From contig JAISXC010000031.1 in assembly GCA_031270875.1 (NCBI GenBank), positions 1-11,703 of the forward strand: a stretch of 11,703 nt of DNA. Direction: 5' to 3'. This DNA is from Desulfovibrio sp. (GTDB taxonomy: Bacteria; Desulfobacterota; Desulfovibrionia; Desulfovibrionales; Desulfovibrionaceae). Under the pieces are notes generated by a model. That model ran no database searches and had not been told where the DNA came from. It was given only the letters and a program-made list of their open reading frames with translations. The translations under genes were made by a program, and so were the position numbers. Positions 6,743-11,703 of this stretch are shown in pieces (position 1 is the stretch's first letter; each line of letters begins with the position of its first letter).

Positions 6743-8017
6743 TTACTCATCCGGTTCAAGAGAATTTTCGCACAACATCTCCGCCTCCTGCAGCAGGGAG
6801 AGCAATTCGGATTCAGGGGGAAAGGATAAAAATCTGGTCGCGCGTTTGTGCGTGTACAACTGGCCGAGGGCCTTGCCGGCCAGCTGGCCCAGACTTGCGG
6901 GATCAGCCCGCAGGGCGGCGGCAAGGCGCAGCACTTCCCCCAAGATGTCGTCGCGGCTCAAGTTCCTTTCACGCGGGGCCAGGGTACGGCAGCACATATC
7001 CTTGATCCACAGGCAAGGACTGCCGCTGGAAAGATACTGAAACCGCCCGAAGAGATCTTCCTGCGCCGCTTTCTGACGCAGAAGGCCGTCAAGCTTCGTT
7101 CGGCCCCGCAGCACAATGCGCGCCACCAAGGCTTCACAGCCCATGTCGGCTTCTGCGGCGGCCGTGTTCAAAACCTCGACGAGACGCGCTTCCGCCTCGT
7201 CAAGACTTTCGACGCGCTCCAGATCACACTCCACTTCTTCCCACAGCACAGGAGCGAGGGAGTGGAAGGCATGCCCGCAAACCCATTCCACGCCGTCATG
7301 ACGCGCGGTGATCACAAGACAGCCGCGGGGACCCGGCTCGTTGACATGCAAGCCCTGAATACTGCCGGAATAGGCGATGAAGGGCCGTTGCGAGAGAACG
7401 GCGTATTTGTGAACATGCCCCAGAGCCCAGGCGTCGAGCCCGCTCTCCTTAAGGTCAACCAGGGAGCAGGGGGCGTAGCGCAAAGCGGACTGTCCTTCCA
7501 CCGTTGCGTGCAACACCCCGAGTTGAAAGCATTTGTCAAGCGTTGCGTCCCGCGTGAACAAACGGCTGAGATTGCGACTTTCCCCCGCCTTCTCATGGCT
7601 TATGCCGTGTACAAGGGCCACGGTTTCACCGTCGCGCACCACGGAGTGCGCGGTGACCCCCGGCCCGAAACAGGTGACGTTTTCCGGCCAACGCATGGTC
7701 GTAAGACGGGAGGAAAGAGGATCATGATTGCCGTGGGCCAGAAAAACGGGGATCGACAAAAGCCCGAGGCGTTCACATGCGTCGCGCAAGGCGAGCTGAG
7801 CCCTGATGCTGTGGGTTTCCTGATTGTAAATATCCCCGGCGACAACCAGAAAATCGGGTTTTTCCCTTTCGCAGAGGCTGCACAGACGCTCCAGGGCGGT
7901 AAAGGAGGCCCTGCGCAGTTGCCCGGCCAGACGGGGAACATGCGGGGACTGGGAAACGCCGAGAAAGGGGGCGTCCAGATGCAGATCGGCGGCATGAATA
8001 TAACGCAGAGAGCGCAT
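6743..8017 (-). CDS. YhaO/SbcD-like metallophosphoesterase (DNA exonuclease)
   Basis: This is the nuclease half of the SbcCD-like pair, 424 residues from the chosen start. The calcineurin-type two-metal site is complete at its N terminus: DLHLD (residues 11-15), GDIYN (61-65) and GNHD (96-99). Further on come a His in LGVLHATVEG and the closing ALGHVHK. Mre11/SbcD enzymes use these residues to bind Mn and cut DNA ends. The C-terminal third lacks familiar motifs and probably docks on the ATPase. An in-frame ATG at 8053 exists but overlaps the upstream gene by 22 bases. The ATG at 8017 follows GAGAGG, lies 14 bases after that gene's stop, and begins directly at the first beta strand (RYIHAADLHLD). 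It is co-transcribed with the ATPase gene. Substrate specificity cannot be read from sequence. Confidence 0.94.
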   Translation of the reverse strand: MRSLRYIHAADLHLDAPFLGVSQSPHVPRLAGQLRRASFTALERLCSLCEREKPDFLVVAGDIYNQETHSIRAQLALRDACERLGLLSIPVFLAHGNHDPLSSRLTTMRWPENVTCFGPGVTAHSVVRDGETVALVHGISHEKAGESRNLSRLFTRDATLDKCFQLGVLHATVEGQSALRYAPCSLVDLKESGLDAWALGHVHKYAVLSQRPFIAYSGSIQGLHVNEPGPRGCLVITARHDGVEWVCGHAFHSLAPVLWEEVECDLERVESLDEAEARLVEVLNTAAAEADMGCEALVARIVLRGRTKLDGLLRQKAAQEDLFGRFQYLSSGSPCLWIKDMCCRTLAPRERNLSRDDILGEVLRLAAALRADPASLGQLAGKALGQLYTHKRATRFLSFPPESELLSLLQEAEMLCENSLEPDE

Positions 8018-8031
8018 GGCAAGCCGGCCTC

Positions 8032-8610
8032 TCAGCCGCGCAGACGCGCGCATTCTTCGGCCAGACGGGCAAGCTCATCATCACTGGGATTGATTTTCAA
8101 CCCCTTGCGAATATGCCCCAACGCGCGAACATACTCCCCCGCTTCCACCAGAGCCTTGGCGATAATGACGAAAAAGGCGGATTCGTTTTTATAGAACTTG
8201 TATGCGTCCATGAAACACTGGTCCGCCTCGGCGGGCTTGCCTTCCTGCAGAAACTTTTTGCCGTCCTTGAGACAGCGGTCCAGATTGAGTTTGCGCTTCA
8301 GGGCGGCCTCGTGATCTTCCTGATCTTCCAGCTCCAGCGTAGCATTGGAAAGACGGATGAAAAAATTCAGGAGGGAGCGTTCCTGGCCTGATTGATAGGT
8401 TACCGGGGCGCCGGCGGCATTTTTGAAATTGGGGTCGGCATTGAGATCAGCCAGAGCGTCGCGGATGTCCCCGCGCAGATCAGTCGGGGCTGGCTGGCCC
8501 TCAAGAGCTTTGAAGGCGGAAACCATAAAGTTCAAAGAACGTGTCAATTCCCCGCGTTTGGAGGTGGTTCTGGCCTTGACCAAGTACTCGCGTACGTTGC
8601 GTGCGTTCAT
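8032..8610 (-). CDS. Small TPR-like protein, first gene of the YhaO/YhaN operon
   Basis: This 192-residue soluble protein has no signal peptide. The C-terminal half looks like two tetratricopeptide repeats: residues 112-140 (GKKFLQEGKPAEADQCFMDA core) and about 145-176, ending LGHIRKGLKINPSDDELA, the canonical TPR finish. The N-terminal half (1-90) is basic, partly helical and unrecognised. I chose the ATG at 8610, preceded by AAAGGA at good spacing; the frame is open for 120 more codons upstream, but that part runs through the intergenic region and looks non-coding. The stop lies 14 bases before the start of the nuclease gene, so the three genes form one operon. TPR domains bind proteins, so a scaffold or regulator role is plausible but inferred. 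Confidence 0.87.
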   Translation of the reverse strand: MNARNVREYLVKARTTSKRGELTRSLNFMVSAFKALEGQPAPTDLRGDIRDALADLNADPNFKNAAGAPVTYQSGQERSLLNFFIRLSNATLELEDQEDHEAALKRKLNLDRCLKDGKKFLQEGKPAEADQCFMDAYKFYKNESAFFVIIAKALVEAGEYVRALGHIRKGLKINPSDDELARLAEECARLRG

Positions 8611-8713
8611 GATGCGTCCTTTCTGCGGCCAACACCCGGGCAGCAATCCTGCCTTTTCGCGCGTGCCTCCATTGCTTGAAAAAAATAGAAAAAGTCTGGA
8701 TAAAAACTGGTTT

Positions 8714-8742
8714 ACCTTAACGGAAACAGCCGCCCTGCGCAA
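8714..8742 (-). promoter_or_regulatory. Candidate promoter of the TPR-yhaO-yhaN operon
   Basis: On the minus strand TTGCGC (8737-8742) and TAAGGT (8714-8719) are spaced by 17 bases. Each matches the sigma-70 consensus at 3/6 positions, including the most conserved ones. This would give a leader of about 97 bases before the ATG at 8610. The call is weak. Confidence 0.28.
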
Positions 8743-8750
8743 GTGAATTT

Positions 8751-8781
8751 GCTTGTCCACAATGGCGCATGCTTGACAAGC
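8751..8781. repeat. 7-bp inverted repeat over the eamA -35 box
   Basis: GCTTGTC (8751-8757) and GACAAGC (8775-8781) are perfect inverted copies with a 17-base spacer that contains most of a GCATGC palindrome. The right arm overlaps the -35 TTGACA of the exporter gene, and the left arm lies just upstream of the candidate operon promoter on the other strand. This would suit an operator controlling both directions, but a 7-bp match can arise by chance. Confidence 0.3.
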
Positions 8782-8801
8782 GGGAGCATCGCCGTTAAAC
8801 C
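8773..8801 (+). promoter_or_regulatory. Probable promoter of the EamA exporter gene
   Basis: A consensus -35 TTGACA (8773-8778) is followed after 17 bases by TAAACC (8796-8801), a weak -10 box. An AT-rich run follows before the ribosome binding site AAAGGA near 8824. Position and spacing fit transcription of the gene at 8840. Confidence 0.42.
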
Positions 8802-8839
8802 ATAATAAAAAATATCTGTATCTAAAGGATGTTGCGTGG

Positions 8840-9760
8840 ATGGATCGAAGAACGGTCATGCCCGGAGCCATATCGGGATATCTCTGCGCTTTGCTTGCCG
8901 TTGTTGTCTGGTCCGGCAATTTTGTGGCGGCCAGGGCTCTGGCCCCGCTGATTCCCCCCTGGCAATTCAATTTCTGGCGCTGGGTTGTGGCCCTTTTCGT
9001 CCTGCTGCCTTTTGCCGTAAGCCATCTCAGGCGTGACTGGCCTGCCCTGCGCCGACATTGGCGTTACCTCCTGATCATGGGCATTCTGGGCGTCACCCTG
9101 ATGAATACCCTGATATATAAGGCAGGGCAGAGCACGGAAAGCCTGAACATGGCGCTTCTGGTGCCCACGGCGCCGGTGGTGATATTGCTGCTCTCCCGTG
9201 TGCTGTATGGAGAAGCCATCACCCGTCGCCGCCTTGCGGGGCTTTCACTGGTGCTTGTCGGAGTAGTTATTCTGGTCAGCAGGGGCGACTGGCAGCGTCT
9301 TTCGGGACTGGTCTTCAACAGCGGGGATTTTTGGGCAATCGGCGGGGCCGCCTGCTTCGGCCTGTATTCGCTTTTTACCCGCAGCCGTCCGCCGGAAATT
9401 TCCACTGTCTCTTACAACGCCGCGACCTTTTTCCTCGGCCTTGCGGTTTCGCTGCCCTTTACAACGGCCGAGGCGCTGCTCCTGCCGCTGCCGCGAATAT
9501 CCCCGCTTCTTGCCGGAGGAATTCTGTACGCGGGCCTGGGCTGCTCGCTGCTGGCTTTTCAGTGGTGGGTCGCGGCAGTGGACAATATCGGCCCCGTGCG
9601 TGCCGGCATTGTGTATTACAGTCTTCCTGTCTTCGCGGCCGTGGAGTCCGTTTTGCTGCTTGGCGAACGTGTTGTCCCGGCGCAAATAGCCGGAGGTTTT
9701 TTGGTGATCGGCGGCATTGCGGTTGCCACACTCATGTTGCCGGGACGCAGACGCCGATGA
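8840..9760 (+). CDS. EamA-family (DMT superfamily) inner-membrane transporter
   Basis: This 306-residue protein has about ten hydrophobic segments in two related halves, the typical tandem EamA layout (10 TMS, roughly 300 residues). The first half contains VVVWSGNFVAARAL (residues 21-34) and APVVILLLSRVLYGEAITRRR (the 111-131 region), where a Pro in the membrane helix and a conserved Glu precede the connecting loop. The second half repeats this with SLPVFAAVESVLLLGER (261-277). Such proteins export or import small metabolites such as amino acids; the substrate cannot be predicted. The ATG at 8840 is preceded by AAAGGA at about 10 bases. A second ATG six codons on (8858) is possible. The C terminus (PGRRRR) is positively charged, which suggests a cytoplasmic end. 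No terminator is evident downstream. Confidence 0.93.
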   Translation: MDRRTVMPGAISGYLCALLAVVVWSGNFVAARALAPLIPPWQFNFWRWVVALFVLLPFAVSHLRRDWPALRRHWRYLLIMGILGVTLMNTLIYKAGQSTESLNMALLVPTAPVVILLLSRVLYGEAITRRRLAGLSLVLVGVVILVSRGDWQRLSGLVFNSGDFWAIGGAACFGLYSLFTRSRPPEISTVSYNAATFFLGLAVSLPFTTAEALLLPLPRISPLLAGGILYAGLGCSLLAFQWWVAAVDNIGPVRAGIVYYSLPVFAAVESVLLLGERVVPAQIAGGFLVIGGIAVATLMLPGRRRR

Positions 9761-9887
9761 GGGCGCCCGCGTCAAACAGCCCAAAAACTCTGTGTAATCC
9801 TTATATTTTTTGTGGACATCCAGTCTCAGGTATGTAATATTCTGGTAGCACGGCGTAAAACAGAATCAGGTATTACCGGAGCAAAAA

Positions 9888-10583
9888 ATGATACGCAAAG
9901 TTATTCTCATCAATGAGGAACAGTGTATCGGATGCGGGTTGTGCGTCAACGCATGTCATGAGGAAGCCATAGGGATTGTGGAAGGCAAGGCCAGACTGCT
10001 GCGGGAGGATTATTGCGACGGCCTCGGCAACTGCCTGCCCGCCTGTCCGACAGCCGCCATCACCTTTGAGGAGCGTGAGGCGGCTCCTTATGACGAGGCC
10101 GCCGCCAAAAAAAACGTGGAACTGAGAAAACATACAAAAAAAACCCCCGGTTTCGGAGAGAAGCTCCCGATCCGGCGGCAGGCTCCTTCGCCGGCAAAAG
10201 AGCTGGACATGTCCGGCCAGTTGGGCCAGTGGCCCGTGCAGATAAAACTGGTGCCGGTCAACGCGCCGTATTTTTCCCACGCCAATCTGCTTATTGCCGC
10301 CGATTGCAGCGCTTACGCCTGCGGCAATTTTCACAACGCCTTTATGCATAACAGAATCACCCTCATCGGCTGCCCCAAGCTGGACGGCGTGGACTACAGC
10401 GAAAAATTGACGGAAATTGTCGCCGGCAACGCCATCAGCTCCGTGACCGTGGTTCGTATGGAGGTTCCCTGTTGCGGCGGCCTTGAACAGGCCGTAAAAA
10501 CAGCCCTGAAGCAATCCGGCAAGATGCTGCCGAAACAAATAGTCATTCTGACCACAAAGGGTCATGTTCTGGGAGGCTTGTGA
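9888..10583 (+). CDS. 4Fe-4S ferredoxin-like protein with Cys-rich C-terminal domain
   Basis: This 231-residue cytoplasmic iron-sulfur protein is of a type common in anaerobes. The N-terminal domain has one full 4Fe-4S motif, CIGCGLCVNAC (residues 13-23). A second motif, CDGLGNCLPACP (43-54), has Leu46 where the second cysteine is expected. That 'CDGLGxCLxxCP' form recurs in this family, so it is probably not a mutation. A charged linker (about 62-115) leads to a second domain with more cysteines: DCSAYACG (139-146), GCPK (161-164) and PCCGG (194-198). These could bind another cluster or serve redox functions. The ATG follows GGAG at good spacing. The 127-base gap upstream contains TATGTAATAT (9831-9840), a possible -10 region without a clear -35. 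The exact electron partners are unknown. Confidence 0.9.
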   Translation: MIRKVILINEEQCIGCGLCVNACHEEAIGIVEGKARLLREDYCDGLGNCLPACPTAAITFEEREAAPYDEAAAKKNVELRKHTKKTPGFGEKLPIRRQAPSPAKELDMSGQLGQWPVQIKLVPVNAPYFSHANLLIAADCSAYACGNFHNAFMHNRITLIGCPKLDGVDYSEKLTEIVAGNAISSVTVVRMEVPCCGGLEQAVKTALKQSGKMLPKQIVILTTKGHVLGGL

Positions 10584-10601
10584 GAACCCGGCAAACCTGT
10601 T

Positions 10602-10606
10602 AAGGG
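10602..10606 (+). promoter_or_regulatory. Ribosome binding site that decides the rdgB start
   Basis: AAGGG lies seven bases before the ATG at 10614 but only one base before the in-frame ATG at 10608. Ribosomes should therefore use 10614. The difference is two residues. Confidence 0.65.
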
Positions 10607-10613
10607 CATGTTC

Positions 10614-11261
10614 ATGAAAAGGCAACGCGTGCTTCTCGCCACCGGCAATGCCGGAAAAGTGGCGGAGCTCTCCACCCTGCTGGGCGGGCGTGGGCTGGAA
10701 GTCCTCGGTCTGGCCGCTTTTCCGGAAACAGGTGAAATTGAGGAAAAAGGCTTCACTTTTGAGGACAATGCCCTCGCCAAGGCCCGCCATGCGGCCGGGA
10801 AAACCGGCCTGGCGAGTCTGGCTGACGACTCCGGCCTGGCGGTGGACGCCCTTGACGGCGCTCCGGGCGTTCATTCCGCCCGTTATGCCGACGATCTGCC
10901 GCCCCTGCCCGGCGAAAGCCGCGACGCGCGCAATATCCGCAAATTGCTCCAGGCCGTGGCCGCCGTGCCGGAAAACAGGCGTTCCTGCCGTTTTGTCTGC
11001 TGCATGGCCGCCGTTCTCCCTGACGGGGATGAAATGCTTGTGCGTGGCGAGTGGCAGGGCAAACTGCTCCCGACCCCGCGCGGCGCCAACGGTTTTGGCT
11101 ATGACCCGGTCTTTTTTGATCCGGCGCTCGGCAAAACAGCGGCGGAGCTCTCCAGGGAGGAAAAAAACGCTGTCAGCCACAGGGGCAAGGCATTGCGGGC
11201 GCTTTTGGAAAATTTTGAGGGTTTTCTCCGCAAGAAAATACAACTTGGAGCAATACCATGA
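10614..11261 (+). CDS. rdgB: XTP/dITP diphosphatase RdgB (HAM1 family)
   Basis: RdgB hydrolyses dITP, ITP and XTP to the monophosphates and pyrophosphate, keeping deaminated purines out of DNA and RNA. All family blocks are present in the 215-residue protein: [13 protein letters not shown] (residues 7-19), FEDNALAKA (49-57), [12 protein letters not shown] (69-80, with the probable catalytic Asp71), PGVHSARYA (84-92), GANGFGYDP (157-165) and [11 protein letters not shown] (183-193). Length is slightly above the E. coli enzyme (197). It begins 30 bases after the ferredoxin-like gene, so read-through from that gene is likely. Its stop overlaps the htpX start in ATGA, which implies coupled translation. 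Confidence 0.97.
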   Translation: MKRQRVLLATGNAGKVAELSTLLGGRGLEVLGLAAFPETGEIEEKGFTFEDNALAKARHAAGKTGLASLADDSGLAVDALDGAPGVHSARYADDLPPLPGESRDARNIRKLLQAVAAVPENRRSCRFVCCMAAVLPDGDEMLVRGEWQGKLLPTPRGANGFGYDPVFFDPALGKTAAELSREEKNAVSHRGKALRALLENFEGFLRKKIQLGAIP

Positions 11262-11703
11262 CAAGCCAGATAAAAACCATGTTCCTGCTGGCTCTGCTTT
11301 CGGGCATCATCATTCTTCTGGGCGGCATGATGGGCGGACGCTCAGGCGTCATTATCGCCTTCGGACTCGCGCTGCTGATGAATGTGGGCAGCTACTGGTA
11401 TTCGGACAGGATTGTGCTCTCCATGTACCGCGCGCGGGAGGCCGCTCCGGAAGAGGCGCCGTATCTGCACCGCATCGTGGAAGAATTGTCCGCCAGGGCG
11501 GGGATCCCCAAACCGCGCGTTTGCATTGTCCCGGAGGACGCCCCCAATGCCTTTGCCACGGGCCGGAACCCGCAACACGCCGTTGTTGCCGCGACGGAAG
11601 GCATTTTACGTCTGCTGACGCCCGAGCAGTTGCGAGGGGTCATCGCGCACGAAATCGGCCACATTGTCAACCGTGACATCCTCATCCAGACGATAGCCGG
11701 CGT
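11258..11703 (+). CDS. htpX: HtpX-type membrane zinc metalloprotease, N-terminal part, cut by the right edge
   Basis: HtpX is an inner-membrane protease that degrades damaged membrane proteins. From the ATG at 11258 (GGAG nine bases upstream, ATGA overlap with rdgB) 148 codons are visible. Two N-terminal membrane segments lie at about residues 8-24 and 30-46, followed by [15 protein letters not shown] (45-59), a near-standard HtpX stretch. The zinc motif HEIGH is at 131-135, followed by NRDILIQT, also typical. In many HtpX proteins the motif reads HELSH, so Ile-Gly is a mild variant. The conserved Glu ligand and last membrane segments are beyond the window. The frame is open to the last base. 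Confidence 0.95.
   Translation, partial: MTSQIKTMFLLALLSGIIILLGGMMGGRSGVIIAFGLALLMNVGSYWYSDRIVLSMYRAREAAPEEAPYLHRIVEELSARAGIPKPRVCIVPEDAPNAFATGRNPQHAVVAATEGILRLLTPEQLRGVIAHEIGHIVNRDILIQTIAG

Noticed and set aside
6848..8194. 448-codon plus-strand frame opposite the YhaO-like gene
   Set aside because: The minus strand holds complete metallophosphoesterase motifs across this stretch. The plus-strand product has no recognisable fold and runs across the boundary into the TPR gene.
8611..8970. 120-codon N-terminal extension of the TPR-like gene
   Set aside because: The extra part runs through the promoter region and into the start of the divergent exporter gene. A good ribosome binding site precedes the internal ATG at 8610.
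9761..9800. Possible terminator after the exporter gene around GGGCGCCC
   Set aside because: The palindrome is short, forms no extended stem, and is not followed by a T tract.
9873..11264. 463-codon minus-strand frame across the ferredoxin-like gene and rdgB
   Set aside because: It covers two well-supported plus-strand genes and their intergenic gap without any motif of its own, so it is a shadow frame.

Overview
The window looks like a chromosomal segment of a GC-rich, anaerobic, sulfate-reducer-like deltaproteobacterium, most likely of the Desulfovibrio group. This rests on gene content and protein style, not on a search. The main pointers are an AhbB-type siroheme decarboxylase (alternative heme pathway), flavin-dependent thymidylate synthase ThyX, a small stand-alone RRM protein and a ferredoxin-like Fe-S protein. 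The only AT-rich stretch is the left end.

Layout. Positions 1-105 hold the C-terminal end of a probable IS5-family transposase, followed by about 165 bases of AT-rich sequence with no gene. A minus-strand tRNA-Val(CAC) at 311-386 has its own terminator and a clear promoter. thyX (from 492) and a short RRM RNA-binding protein gene (1290-1556, with promoter and terminator) follow on the plus strand. Next comes a two-gene plus-strand unit, an unrecognised Rossmann/SLOG-like protein and ahbB, joined by a one-base TGATG overlap.

From 2740 to 8610 the minus strand carries a three-gene operon. In transcription order it is a small TPR-like protein, a YhaO/SbcD-like metallophosphoesterase and a 1320-residue YhaN/SbcC-like ATPase. 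The ATPase has two membrane segments inside its coiled-coil region. This is a membrane-tethered relative of the SbcCD/Mre11-Rad50 nuclease and is the most distinctive system here. Its long antisense reading frames are coding shadows.

A 229-base divergent region (8611-8839) separates this operon from a plus-strand run: an EamA-type drug/metabolite exporter, a ferredoxin-like protein with an atypical second cluster motif, the RdgB/HAM1 nucleotide-pool sanitiser, and the N-terminal half of the HtpX membrane protease, cut by the right edge. rdgB and htpX overlap by four bases.

How the genes connect: thyX (dTMP synthesis), rdgB (removal of deaminated purine triphosphates) and the YhaO/YhaN-like pair (probable DNA end processing) all bear on DNA precursor and genome maintenance. 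They lie in separate transcription units, so this is a loose theme. I see no CRISPR array, rRNA, prophage or toxin-antitoxin module.
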